Below are positions 51,596-62,037 of a stretch of DNA of 64,000 nt, piece after piece (the first letter of the stretch is position 1; every line of letters begins with the position of its first letter). The stretch covers positions 1,612,001 through 1,676,000 of the forward strand of contig JAFEKR010000004.1 in NCBI GenBank assembly GCA_019022495.1. Reading direction: 5' to 3'. A program made the position numbers and the translations under genes. This DNA comes from Epichloe hybrida. Taxonomy: Eukaryota; Ascomycota; Sordariomycetes; Hypocreales; Clavicipitaceae. The notes beneath the pieces are model-generated. The model was not told the DNA's origin. It worked only from the letters and a program-made list of their open reading frames with translations, and made no database searches.

Positions 51596-54500
51596 TTAGC
51601 AGCCGTAGGACTTGCACTTGTCGGCTGGGTTGACCATCTTGTTTGCGACGAGACAAGCATCATACTGAGCCTGGCACTTCAAGTTGTGGTCCAAGTTGAG
51701 CGTGCGGCGATTGACGTCGCCGGCCTTAGCAGCCACGCGGGGAGCCGCGCCGGATTCAGAACGTTTGCCCGCCTGGCAATTCCAAAAGTCATACTTGTTA
51801 CACTCGTCATATTGTTCCTTGCAGGCTTGGGCGCATGCCTCTGGGACCTTGGGCAGGGGGAACGACCAGCATTTGCTGCTGACATCCTCGGTGTACAGCT
51901 TGAAAGGGTTGCTGCCAAAGTCGGCCTTGGCGTCGTTGCAAGAAACAGCGGGCAGCGGAATACCACAAACCGCCTTGCCAATGTCCACGCAGACGTTTTC
52001 CGGCGGGGGAGGGCAGACTGGCGTGTTGGTCGGGGGCGCTTGCGTCGTTGTTGCGGCGGCACACGGCTTGGTGATGGTTGTTACGGTTCCAGCGCTGGGC
52101 TTGCAATCGCCCTTGCTGCAAGATCCGCCCTTACATCCGAGACAGCACGCCTTGACCTCCTCGCAGAACTTGCCGTACTCGAAGCACTTGATAGCATTCT
52201 GGACCCCGGCCTTCTTGAAGCAGACTCCAAGCTGGATTTTACAGGTCACTGCCGAATGCAGGCAGCCAACACTGTCTGACCAGTCAGGAATCGGAGGAGC
52301 ACACCAGTCACCGATCTGTTTCTCGCATTTTGGAGTCGTGGTAACCACACTGGCGCAAAGAGTACTGGTCGTCCAAGTTCGAGTAGACGTTGGGTTGGTA
52401 GTGACGGGAGGATTTGGCCCCGTACTGGAGGCAGGTCCAGATGAGGCAGGGCCGGTGGGAGCAGGCTCGGTAGGAGCAGGACCAGTGCTAGAACCAGGAC
52501 CGGTAGAGACAGGCTCGGTAGGAGCAGGACCAGTGCTGGAACCAGGACCGGTAGAAACAGGCTCGGTAGGAGCAGGACCAGTGCTAGAACCGGGACCGGT
52601 AGGAGCAGGACCAGTGCTAGAACCAGGACCGGTAGAGACAGGCTCGGTAGGTGCAGGACCAGTGCTGGAACCAGGACCGGTAGAAACAGGCTCGGTAGGA
52701 GCAGGACCAGTGCTGGAACCAGGACCGGTAGAAACAGGCTCGGTAGGAGCAGGACCAGTGCTAGAACCAGGGCCGGTGGGAGCAGGCTCGGTAGGAGCAG
52801 GACCAGTGCTAGAACCGGGACCGGTAGGAGCAGGACCAGTGCTAGAACCAGGACCGGTAGAGACAGGCTCGGTAGGAGCAGGGCCAGACGAGCCGGGACT
52901 GGACGAACCAGGACCAGTAGGAACGGGCTCGGTAGGAGCGGGCTCAGAAGGAGCAGGGCCAGTGCTAGAGGCAGGGCCGGACGAAGTAGGACCAGTGGGA
53001 GCTGGCTCGGTAGGAGCAGGGCCAGTGCTAGAGGCAGGGCCGGACGAAGTAGGACCAGTGGGAGCTGGCTCGGTAGGAGCAGGGCCAGACGAACCGGGAC
53101 CAGTGGGAGCTGGCTCGGTAGGAGCGGGCTCGGTAGGAGCAGGACCAGACGAACCAGGACCGGTAGGAGCGGGCTCAGTAGGAGCAGGGCCAGACGAACC
53201 AGGACCGGTAGGAACAGGCTCGGTGGGAGCAGGGCCAGATGAAGTAGGACCGGTAGGAACAGGCTCGGTGGGAGCAGGTTCAGATGTGGGAGGGCCAGAT
53301 GAAGCAAGGCTAGACGAAGGAGGGCCGGTGGGAGCAGGTCCGGTAGGAACAGGGCCAGACGAACCAGGACCGGTAGGAGCGGGCTCAGTAGGAGCAGGGC
53401 CAGACGAACCAGGACCGGTAGGAGCAGGGCCGGTGGGAACAGGCTCGGTAGGAGCAGGTTCAGATGAGGGAGGGCCGGATGAAGCAAGGCTAGACGAAGG
53501 AGGGCCGGTGGGAGCAGGTCCGGTAGGAACAGGGCCAGACGAACCAGGACCGGTAGGAGCTGGCTCAGTAGGAGCAGGGCCAGACGAACCAGGACCGGTA
53601 GGAGCGGGCTCAGTAGGAGCAGGGCCAGACGAACCAGGACCGGTAGGAGCAGGGCCGGTGGGAACAGGCTCGGTGGGAGCAGGTTCAGATGAGGGAGGGC
53701 CGGATGAAGCAAGGCTAGACGAAGGAGGGCCGGTGGGAGCAGGTCCGGTAGGAACAGGCCCGGTGGGAGCAGGGCCGGTAGAAACAGGCTCGGTGGGAAC
53801 CGGCTCGGTAGCAGGACTGGACGAAGGAGGGCCGGATGAAGCGGGTCCAGATGAAGCAGGGCCGGTGGGAGCGGGCTCAGTGGGAGCAGGACCGGTGCTA
53901 GAAGCCGGACCAGACGAAGCCGGGCCGCTGATAGGGGGTAGGCCGCAGGCGGGGCCAGACGAAACAGGTTCGGTGGGTACAACTTCTGTGCTGGAAGCAG
54001 GTCCGGACGATGCTGGGCCAGACGAAACAGGCTCGGTGGGTACGATTTCTGTGCTGGAAGCAGGTCCGGACGACGCTGGGCCAGTCGATGCGGCAGGACC
54101 AGTGCCTGATGCAGGAGCAGACGAGCTACCTGGCACGGAAGAAGGCGGGACGGTCGATGCCGACGAGACAGGAGGGTTCCCTTTGCATGGCTCGGTCGAC
54201 TCAAGGTCTTTGGCCTTGTAAACAGTCAAGCGGCTTCGGCCACCGCAGGAAGAAGACTTGTCTCCGTTGCAAGGAACATTGCACTCGGAGTCAGACACCT
54301 TCTTGGTATCTGGAGACGGGGCGGGAGCACACCAGCACTCTCCTGAGAAAGGATGAGTATTCGCTCGTTGCAAAGGGGGGGGGGAGACTTCTTTGCTTAT
54401 CAATCTTACCTCCGTATTCAGTGCCGGCATAGGCAAAACCCTGTGATTTGCAAGCCGCGATGCATTTCTGAGGCGTCAACGAAGAGCCGTCGACCTTGAC

Positions 54501-55036
54501 TGGGTAAGACAGCGCTCTTCCACTGGACGAGTTATCGGTGTAACATCCAATTGGCTGGTAATCTTGTGCAGCGACCTCGTCAGGCTTCTTGGGAAATGTC
54601 TTGTCTTCCCAGATTGATAGGGCTTTGTCCCCTCCACAGGTTTCCTGTTTGTTTCCGTTGCATGGAAGGTTGCATTGGCCTTTGTCGGCGGGGGCGCCAT
54701 TGATGACAGCGCCGCAGAAGCAAACACCGTAATACTTCAGTCCAGAATAGCGGAAACCATTACCTGCCGGTGCCGTGTTAGTCAGGGTTCTACATCGGGC
54801 TGCATTGTGCCGCAAAACAGCTTACCTTTGCAAATGGCAGAGCATTTCTCAACAGTCATGTCACCTTGGCCGGCTTTGGAGCGCATAACCAGAGCAGGAG
54901 GGTTGGCATCGCTGAAACATCCAACGGATTCAAAGGGTTTGAACTGGTCCGCGCATGGCGGGAGCTCGACGTTGGTCGCAAGAACGACTTGGCTCAAACC
55001 CGTCGCCAATGCGGCGACGAGGAGGGATCGGGCCAT
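51596..55036 (-). CDS. Secreted WSC-domain protein with a long Pro/Ser/Thr/Gly mucin-like repeat
   Basis: Three exons on the minus strand, 54826-55036, 54410-54763 and 51596-54342, total 3312 nt and 1103 residues. A signal peptide (MARSLLVAALATGLSQVVLA) is followed by two WSC carbohydrate-binding modules. The first (about residues 25-125) has GCFSDAN, YYGVCFCG and CNLPCNGN..CGG. The second (about 135-231) has GCYTDNSSSGRAL, AYAGTEYGGECWCAP and CNVPCNGD..CGG. Residues about 250-770 are tandem PTEPAPTGPGSS-type units, probably O-glycosylated and extended. A cysteine-rich C-terminal region of roughly 270 residues follows, with a KRSE site that could be Kex2-processed. There is no transmembrane helix and no hydrophobic GPI tail, so a secreted wall-associated glycoprotein is favoured over a Wsc sensor. 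Intron 2 holds a run of G. The function of the C-terminal region is not recognised. Confidence 0.9.
52425..53935 (-). repeat. Coding minisatellite of the WSC protein
   Basis: About 1.5 kb of nested tandem repeats built from units that read GGACCGGTAGGAGC, GGCTCGGTAGGAGCAGG and GACCAGTGCTAGAACCA on the plus strand. Larger higher-order units (for example around 53270-53760) recur nearly identically three times. All unit sizes keep the reading frame. Three of the six frames are free of stops across most of the array, which explains long shadow frames on both strands. Confidence 0.92.
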
Positions 55037-56429
55037 GGTGAAACGTTTGGACGACGTGGTATTAACGAGTGTTGGAGCTTCTTCCGTTCTTTGAGACGAA
55101 TGAACAGCTGTGCCAGAACTTCCTGGGTTGTAGGAGATTGTGAAGAATGCGGAAAACAGCAAACCTTTATATCTATTCCTATGCCGTCGTGGTAGCTGCA
55201 GATTCCCAGATTCGCTCTGGTCACTCTGGTGAGGCACCACAGAAGCTGGGGAACATCATCGAAGCCAGCCTCCTCCGCACAGACTGGCAAGCGAATGTCC
55301 TTCCAGCTTAAGGCGTGAGAGTTTTGCGACGGCCTGTGATTTTCGGTCCACGTCATGACAGCGCTCATGGTGACATGTCGATGTGATCCAGGGACTGGAT
55401 GCCCAGGAACTGGGTATCCAAGGACTTGGGCCATGTGGCGGGCGAAAACTCTAAAGCCTTGGTATGGCGAAGCAAAGCGGGAAAGAACAAAGCAACATCA
55501 GGCTAGTCCGTGCCCTTGGCCTGGCTTGCATTTTCACCACTGCCACCTATCTTCGCGACATTGGCATGGGAACCCGTTCGCCGGAATCTGGTTCTGGGGA
55601 CAGATTAGCGGAGAACTTGGATCCCAGCGCAATAGGTGTATGGGTTGCTAACTTATTCAAAAACTTGAGAACAAGGCGGCCGATGGACCGCCGCTCAGAC
55701 GTCCAAGCAACCAAGCATCGTGGGCTGAGTTGAGGTCCGCCTTTTTGACCTGACACAGACCCATCCGTTAGCGCGGCGGCGGCACGAGGCTCGAGCATCT
55801 CGCCGATAGATCGAAGCTCGTCGTGGCCGATTACTTGCTGCGGTCTCTCCGAAGCCATTGGTCCTCGCGTGTACAATCAACACAAGTCTAGAATGCGAAC
55901 GTGAGAATCGCGATGCATGTATCTCCGATCAAACAGATGACGATGTAAAGATCAAAAAGAGACGGAGACATGTTTTTTCGTTCATGTCACGTGCGCAGTG
56001 GCATGATCTCGCCATTGGATGCATTGCTCATGTACGTACACATGTACGGAGTATGTACCCCTGGATCTGACAAAACCAAGTGGGGCGCTGCTTTCTGTGC
56101 GCTTACATTAAGCTTCGTCACTGACCGTCACTGACGACCCGTCCGCCCTCCATCTGCTCTTTGTACATCCTCTTGCGTCTTCTCACGAGGCATCCAATCG
56201 GATCTCGCTCACTCACTGGAACTAAACTACCAAGTCTCCAACCATCCTTAACCCCCTACCAGCCGATGGTGCCGGAAGTGAGAGCTTCTCCAACATTCTT
56301 CTAGGTCTTCTGCCCGAAACCACCCATTAGAGGCCACTCTGAAAACCCAGCCAGTATCGGATAGTTTTTTTTTATAGAATATCTGCAGATAGCAGTGGAG
56401 GATAAAGGACCTAACGAAACAAGCTCTGT
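55037..56429. other. Intergenic region upstream of the WSC gene
   Basis: The first part is the WSC promoter and leader. Two small frames are possible but unsupported: 55464-55733 (+), starting MAKQSGKEQSN, and a minus-strand start at 55858 (MASERPQQVIGHDELRS) that could be a first exon ending near 55747. Neither has a recognised domain. A TACGGAGTATG motif lies at 56045. T runs near 56366-56374 precede the 3' end of the hydrolase gene. Confidence 0.4.
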
Positions 56430-57687
56430 CTATAGAATTTGCCCCAACCACGCCTTAATCTTCCTACCTTGCTGCGTCTCCGTCTTGTCTCCGACGTACA
56501 AGTTGTACACTGGAGCAACATGACCTTCTCGAGGTGCCACGAAGAGCTCGACGACGTTTGGGAGTGCAGCCTGGTTGATTGGATTGGATTGACACGTCAG
56601 TGTGTTGCCCCAACTGAATCTTGAATCTCCTTGGGTGTTTGGTTCCTTACCTGGAGCTTCTGAGCCAGATCTACAATGGCCGGCAGCAAGATCTCACTGC
56701 CACCCGCGCAGACCAGAACGTGCCTGACGGGGAAAGTCTCGAACCAGCTTTGCGGCGCGAGGGACGCGTTGTTGAAGAAGTCCCTGTCGGCGCCCCCGAG
56801 GAACGCGCTGGACCACGGCTTGTCGACGCGCGCGGTGATGAGGTCGCCGCCATGGTAGATCTCGCGGTCGCCGTGGTCCTCCCCGAGGAGCGTCCAGGGT
56901 GCGATGGCGACGGCCCCGGCGAGGGGTTCGGCCACGCCCAGCGCCGGGATGGACGGGTGCGTGTGCGCCAGGTGGGAGAGGACGCCCATGACCAGGTTGC
57001 CGCCGGCCGAGTCGCCGCCCAGCAGGACCCGGGACGGCGGCCGGCCCGTCTGCTCCAGGATGTAGCGCAGGGCCCCGACAGCCTGGGTGAGCTGGGTAGG
57101 GTACACGGCCCCCGGGGCGAGGGAGTATGTCAGGACGAAGACGGCGAGGTCCTTGCCCGACGCGCGCGACGAGGCCACCAGGCCGTCGAGGAACTTGAAA
57201 TAACCCTTGTTGGCGGGCAGGCAGAAGCCGCCGCCGTGATACCAGATGAGGACCGTTTTCGCGTCTTTGCTTCCCAGCCAGTGGCCTTGGGCGCCGTCGC
57301 CCAGGTCCACCGTCTCGGCGGGCATATTTGCGGACCGGGCATACTGCTCGTACACGACGTTGGTCAGGGGCGAGATGAGTCTTTTTTTTTATTTTTAACG
57401 GCAGAGTTAGCTGGCACACGCGCGGCTCGTCATCTGCTGCCTCTCGGTAAGATTGAGGTTGGAATTTGAAATTGAACCCACTGTAGCTGAACGGGAGAGA
57501 GGCGCTCCGTGGCTCTTCGTAGAATGGCATAGGCAACATGGAGGTGAAGGCTGGGCGCGTCCTTCTGCTGGCTCCGGAAAAAGCCCGTCAGTGCTGAGAA
57601 CATGGCCACGGCGACGACGGACACCATGGCGGGTACTATGTCCAGCGTGCCCCATATGGACAGTTTTTCCGTCGCTTTTGTCTGCAT
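56430..57687 (-). CDS. Alpha/beta-hydrolase (HSL/steryl-acetyl-hydrolase-like esterase)
   Basis: Three exons on the minus strand, 57482-57687, 56651-57380 and 56430-56570, give 358 residues. The start at 57687 is chosen because it begins an N-terminal hydrophobic anchor (LDIVPAMVSVVAVAMFSAL) and no better upstream ATG is in frame. The serine-hydrolase core has the oxyanion motif HGGGF at His117, the nucleophile elbow GGDSAGGN at Ser193, and a C-terminal EGHVAP histidine. Order and spacing match hormone-sensitive-lipase-type esterases, including fungal Say1-like steryl deacetylases. An ER-membrane esterase acting on small acyl esters or sterol acetates is likely (inference). The 57381-57481 intron has an unusual purine-rich acceptor (a run of A directly before the AG). 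A TTATAA sequence on the minus strand lies about 110 bp upstream of the ATG, near 57798. Confidence 0.88.
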
Positions 57688-58505
57688 CTCGAGGTGGGAA
57701 CCGGATCGGTCGGGGTCGGTCGTGGTCGGTCGACGGGTGCGTTCAGCTTGTGCGGTGATGTTGATGCCGAGAATGAATTGCGCGCGCCGAGGGGGTATTA
57801 TAAGCATTCTGAGAATACATGGTGACCACCGAGTCACAGATGACAGATCCAAGTCTGACCGGGGGCCAGTTGATGCCCACGAGGGTCGGAAGAAAGCCAA
57901 TGCCTCGGGTACCGGCGTCGACGGGTCTGACCGGCTCCGTGTCGGTGAGTCGTGGTTCCCGGTCGGGCCAATCAGAATCTCGTGCCATGTCCCATGTGGC
58001 AGACCGGGGGGCCTCGTTTTCCCACACAGGGACAGCCGATGCGACGACAAGTGGCTCGTTTTAGGACAAACACGGGATGGCCGGGCATGTTTGTTTGTTT
58101 CACTGCGCCCATGTGCAGATACGGGGAACAAAGCCAATACTCCGATACATATGTACACTTGCATGCCGCCACCCGCTCCCGTCGGCCCCCAAAGTTGCTC
58201 ACTGAGCCACTAGCCCCCCTCGGTGTGCCATGAATCCCATGATTCGAGGTGCCCCCGGATTGATAGGGTTGGGTTGGGGCCATACAACAGGTGTGCGATT
58301 GTCATTCCGTCACTATTCACAGCATGCGGCTATCCGAGGATTCAGGCTTGGTCAACTTCAACTTTGCGTGGCCTGCAAAACCGACTCACTCAAGACGGGA
58401 CGGCCGAGCAGAGGATGAATTCTATTTCGCTTTACCAGTCAGTGCCAAGATAATACAATGTACACTCTATTCATGGAGCAAAGCTTTTGACGCAACACAG
58501 CCCTA
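57688..58505. other. Promoter side of the hydrolase and 3' side of the permease
   Basis: A TATA-like TTATAA on the minus strand near 57798 fits the hydrolase promoter. Overlapping open frames occur on both strands (for example 57602-58213 and 57743-58027) but show no recognised domain. Nothing else is seen. Confidence 0.45.
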
Positions 58506-59966
58506 TCAAGTCGACCTGCAAGCAAAAGGACTGTGTGCACTGCCATCACTCGTTTCCTCTATCTGGCAAATGGCATTAGTCAGCCGTTGGAAGCGTAAAA
58601 AAAAAGGGGGGGGGGGGTTATTTGTGTTGGGTCGGGAAACTCTCACAATATCGACAATGGTAGCATAGGTTCCGGCAACGAGAGTCAAAGCCCCAATTAT
58701 GAAGGCGACGATGCTTCCGACGCTGATGGCCAGGTTCTCCTTGGAGTACCAACTGCCTCTACACAACAACTTGAACCACATGATGGCCGGTATCCAAAAG
58801 GAAAATCCCGACACGAAGAGCGCCGACGCAAGGGACAGCAGATCTGAGAAGATGGGAATGGCTTCTGCGATGACCCATGCCGCAATCGTAAAGACCGTCA
58901 CCAAGGCGATCCAAGTGGCCCAGCCCCTGGGCGTTTTGATGTAGCGTAACACCGAGTTTTTGAAGATTCGGCCATGTAGATAACGGAGCGCAACGGTGGA
59001 GTTAATGGAGCCCGAGATGAAGATAACCGGGAGGGCGACGCCAAACGCGACCTTGGAGATGGTTGGGCCCGCAGACAAGAGGGCTGGGGATTGGACGGAT
59101 GAGCCAACGAACGCATAGCACAAAGCGCCCGTCAGAGTGTAAATAATAATTTGGGTAAAACCAGAAGCCCACATGGATTTCATGTAATCGTTAGGCGTGT
59201 GCATTTCGTCCATGAAGGAGAACTGACCAATGGCAAAGCTAAAGGCGAAGATGATGTTGCTCACAGCAACGAATGCTCTGGAGAAGGTGACATCTTGTTG
59301 AGGCCAGGCCGACCAGTCCACGCCGCCGAGACCCACGGAACTGTCGGGAGCCTGGATTCCAGTAGCCATGACGGTGATGGCGACGGCGGCCACAATCGAG
59401 CCAAAGTCGACATAACCAAGAATGGCCACCTCGGCGAAGGACGGTGGGATAGCCAGAACGAGGAGGACAATGGCAGACACGGCGGAGAAGGCGACCGAGC
59501 AGACACGGCCGCCGTCGAGGGTGCTGAGAGCGATGCTGCCCGTCAGGGCGTGCGAGCCAACCACCATGACAAGCTCAAGCACCAAGGCCAGACCGAAGAG
59601 CTCGTATCCGAACCTGCCGAGCAGCAGCCGGCCGGCATCGGCATAGTTGGCCGTCTCGGGAAACTTGAGCTTCACCTGACCGACGATGTAGCTTGTGAAT
59701 ATCGAAACCAGTCCCAATGCAATGGTCAGGAAGACGCCCGGCAGCATGCCCAAGGTGTGATAGGCGGAAGGCAGGCTGAGGGCTCCCAGCGCGACAGCCT
59801 CGACAATCGTCACGATGGCCAGTCGCTTCCATCCCAGTCGATGGAAATGGGCGTTTCCGGCGGCAGCGATCTGCTCAAGTCGGTCTTGGGCCAGGTTCTC
59901 GTCGCGCGTTTCGCAACTCTGCGATGATGGGCCCTTGTCAGGCTGAGCGGCAGGGGTTATAGCCAT
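58506..59966 (-). CDS. Neutral amino-acid permease, AAAP family
   Basis: This is a plasma-membrane or vacuolar H+-coupled amino-acid transporter of the Aa_trans family, resembling the fungal MTR/N-type neutral amino-acid systems. The ATG at 59966 opens a polar N-terminus. After LGWKRLAIVTIVEAVALGALSLPSA (helix 1 with the family AxGALSLP motif) come about eleven hydrophobic helices. An intron at 58563-58646 is inferred: its donor GTGAGA, branch-like CTGACTAAT and CAG acceptor are good, and it removes a poly-Pro stretch encoded by a run of C. It is a multiple of three, so the unspliced frame also stays open (486 residues against 458 spliced). The end then reads IEETSDGSAHSPFACRST. Substrate specificity cannot be read from the sequence. 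Confidence 0.9.
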   Translation of the reverse strand: MAITPAAQPDKGPSSQSCETRDENLAQDRLEQIAAAGNAHFHRLGWKRLAIVTIVEAVALGALSLPSAYHTLGMLPGVFLTIALGLVSIFTSYIVGQVKLKFPETANYADAGRLLLGRFGYELFGLALVLELVMVVGSHALTGSIALSTLDGGRVCSVAFSAVSAIVLLVLAIPPSFAEVAILGYVDFGSIVAAVAITVMATGIQAPDSSVGLGGVDWSAWPQQDVTFSRAFVAVSNIIFAFSFAIGQFSFMDEMHTPNDYMKSMWASGFTQIIIYTLTGALCYAFVGSSVQSPALLSAGPTISKVAFGVALPVIFISGSINSTVALRYLHGRIFKNSVLRYIKTPRGWATWIALVTVFTIAAWVIAEAIPIFSDLLSLASALFVSGFSFWIPAIMWFKLLCRGSWYSKENLAISVGSIVAFIIGALTLVAGTYATIVDIVRVSRPNTNNPPPPFFLRFQRLTNAICQIEETSDGSAHSPFACRST

Positions 59967-60782
59967 ATCGGACGTCGGGAATCGGGAATGGACATGGAAT
60001 AGAAATGGAAATAGAAATGGAGAAAAACCATGTCAACATGCCCTTGTCGCTCTTCTGCTGTCATCTCGGGGGCCGGGTGCAGAGATTTTCTGAGGACCGC
60101 GTGCAAAAACAAGCCGCCGAGTCATGGCAACCTCGGAAAAATAAGTCCAACATCGCACCTGCCACAAACAATCGTAATCGTGTTCCGACTTCCGACTTCC
60201 GACGCGTCAAGTCAAGTCCTCGTCCCCTCTGCTCCTGTTTCCACGTCCAAGTCGGAGAAACCTTTCGTGGTTCCCAAGTTCCATGGTGGTGGCTCCACGT
60301 GACCCAGGTCCGCAATTCAACAAACTCGATTACAAAATGCTTCACATCACTGGTCGTTCGAGATGCGCCCTCCCAGCCGGGTGTTCCAGGATAAAAAGAA
60401 AAAAAGTAAACCCTGTGACATGGGGAACCGCAGACGAAACCGGACACATTGACGCAATTTCATCATTGCTATGAATACATACAACATACATGCATACATA
60501 CACACTCGAACGGCACAATGGCACTGATGACAAGTGCGGACTGACATGGAGAGGGAGAATAAATAGCATGTAATACAACTTTTACTCTATTCTAGTCAAG
60601 CTACAAAAGGGAAGGAAGAAACGGCAAATGAAGGCAATTGAGTCAGGTCGGGTTGTCCCCGAGTCCAGGGAAAGGGTGAGCTCCGTCGTCTCATACCAGA
60701 TGATGCATGACATGGGCTCAAGTTGACACCCTCCTCAATTCTTAATACAGTGAATTTTTACAGTGCCGAGCAAGTTCCGTCC
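59967..60782. other. Intergenic region: permease 5' side and polygalacturonase 3' side
   Basis: No gene, RNA or element is supported. A CATACA-rich stretch near 60476-60505 and AT-rich DNA around 60555-60600 probably belong to the polygalacturonase 3' side. Short open frames overlap without recognised content. Confidence 0.5.
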
Positions 60783-62037
60783 CTACACAGTCACCTCGGC
60801 TGGTACTCCGCTGTGAGGCTGTATGATGGAGCCACCAGTGACCCTGTTACCTTCCCAATTCCACTCAGAGCAGGCTTTGGCTGCACACTTGATTAAAACA
60901 TTGGTGCCCTTCTCTCGCACCGTCCCAACGACATTTTTTACCGTGAGACGCATGATGGGCACGCCTGGTGTGGGGTGGCCAGTAGGCCCGCTGTTCTTGT
61001 AGTCCTGCCGGATGACAATCCCGTTGACCATGATGTTGGACAGAGTGATGGTGTCGAACAGAACATCAGAGACGGAACCCGTGGCCCCTTGTACGGTTTT
61101 GATTCGTATCCCGTTCTCGGAATCCGAGACGCGCGAGTTCAGAATTTTCACATTACTGACATCGTTCAGGGCTCGGTTACCCACCGATCCGATTGATATG
61201 CCGTGCCCGTGTGTACAAGTCGCGTCTTCGATGGTAATGTTGGAACCCGAGTTTATGGCCACGCAGTCATCTTGGTTCGAGACTGTGATGTTCCAGATGT
61301 GGACTCCAGTGGACCCCGAAATGTTGATACCATCCGTGTTATGTCCTCCGCGGGTATTGCCGGCACTGTCGTCCACGGCGATGTCGTAGATTTCCAGATC
61401 TGACGCTGAGGTGATGCTGAAGGCTTGTACGGGCGTGTCTAGCACTTTGAGCGACTTGATGACTGATTTGTGGACATTGTTGGCCCAGAAGAATCTGGGC
61501 TTCTTCTTGCCGCCATTTGTGCCCTTGTTGTCCCACCAACGGTCGCCCTGGCAGTCGATAACGTGGCCCGGGGCACCTTCGATGGTGATGGAGTTTCCGG
61601 AAACGGAGATCAGGGGACCAGCCCATTCTTGATACTCAAAGGTCGTTTTCCCCATAAAGATGACCTTGCCAAATTTGTTAGCAACTTTGGGGGATTCGTC
61701 ACACAATTGTCCCAGTCGCACTCACATGGGTATTGTCTTCCAAATTCGAGAGATCGAGCGTCCTCCCGGCTGGGACGCGGACGTTGTTGAGGGTGATGGT
61801 TCTGCAACCTCTTTTCCCCTGCATCGCACTCGCGGCGTCTGTAAATTTACAGGCATCGTTCGCTGTGCCATCGTTCGCTGTGCCATCGTTCGTTGTGCCA
61901 TCGTTCGTTGTGCCATGGGCTGCGCCATGGGCTGCACCATGGGCTGCACCATGGGCTGAACCATGGCCGTAACGCTTTGCCGACACCGTGGTACCAGCCA
62001 AGGCAGATAGCATGAGCAGCAATACAAGAGAGAACAT
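60783..62037 (-). CDS. Secreted endopolygalacturonase (GH28) with repetitive pro-region
   Basis: This enzyme hydrolyses internal alpha-1,4 bonds of homogalacturonan outside the cell. Two exons, 61726-62037 and 60783-61664, give 397 residues. The start at 62037 gives a clear signal peptide (MFSLVLLLMLSALAGTTVSA). The catalytic beta-helix carries all GH28 active-site groups: NTD with Asp215, the DD pair at 236-237, GHG with His258, and RIK at about 291-293. Other typical stretches are EWAGPLIS, VIDCQGDRWWD and GTNV. Two features are odd. Between signal and catalytic domain lie tandem AHGA units followed by TNDG units, instead of a short ordinary propeptide. The C-terminus ends GVPAEVTV and lacks the final cysteine pair seen in common fungal endoPGs. 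The frame is intact and the enzyme should be active. Confidence 0.95.
61855..61970 (-). repeat. Coding tandem repeats (15-bp and 12-bp) in the polygalacturonase pro-region
   Basis: On the plus strand a 15-bp unit (near CATCGTTCGCTGTGC) repeats four times at about 61855-61914. It is followed by a 12-bp unit (ATGGGCTGCACC) repeated about four times to 61965. They encode TTNDG/TANDG and AHGA repeats between the signal peptide and the catalytic domain. Confidence 0.88.

Noticed and set aside
51684..54221. 845-codon open frame on the plus strand opposite the WSC gene, and a 652-codon frame in a second minus-strand register
   Set aside because: Both arise from the stop-free composition of the in-frame tandem repeat. 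The WSC frame has a signal peptide, WSC domains, cysteines and consistent introns; the others are repetitive Gly/Val/Ala or Leu/Pro strings.
56621..57469. 282-codon plus-strand frame opposite the alpha/beta hydrolase
   Set aside because: It is a GC-rich shadow; the minus strand carries the HGGGF, GDSAG and EGH catalytic motifs and consensus introns.
59151..59927. 258-codon plus-strand frame opposite the amino-acid permease
   Set aside because: It is a complement of hydrophobic helices with no domain; the permease frame is clearly real.
47844..62037. A biosynthetic or pathogenicity gene cluster made of the sulfatase-fold, WSC, hydrolase, permease and polygalacturonase genes
   Set aside because: The genes share an outward-facing theme, but no core biosynthetic enzyme, regulator or common promoter pattern links them beyond the widely dispersed ACGGAGTA motif.
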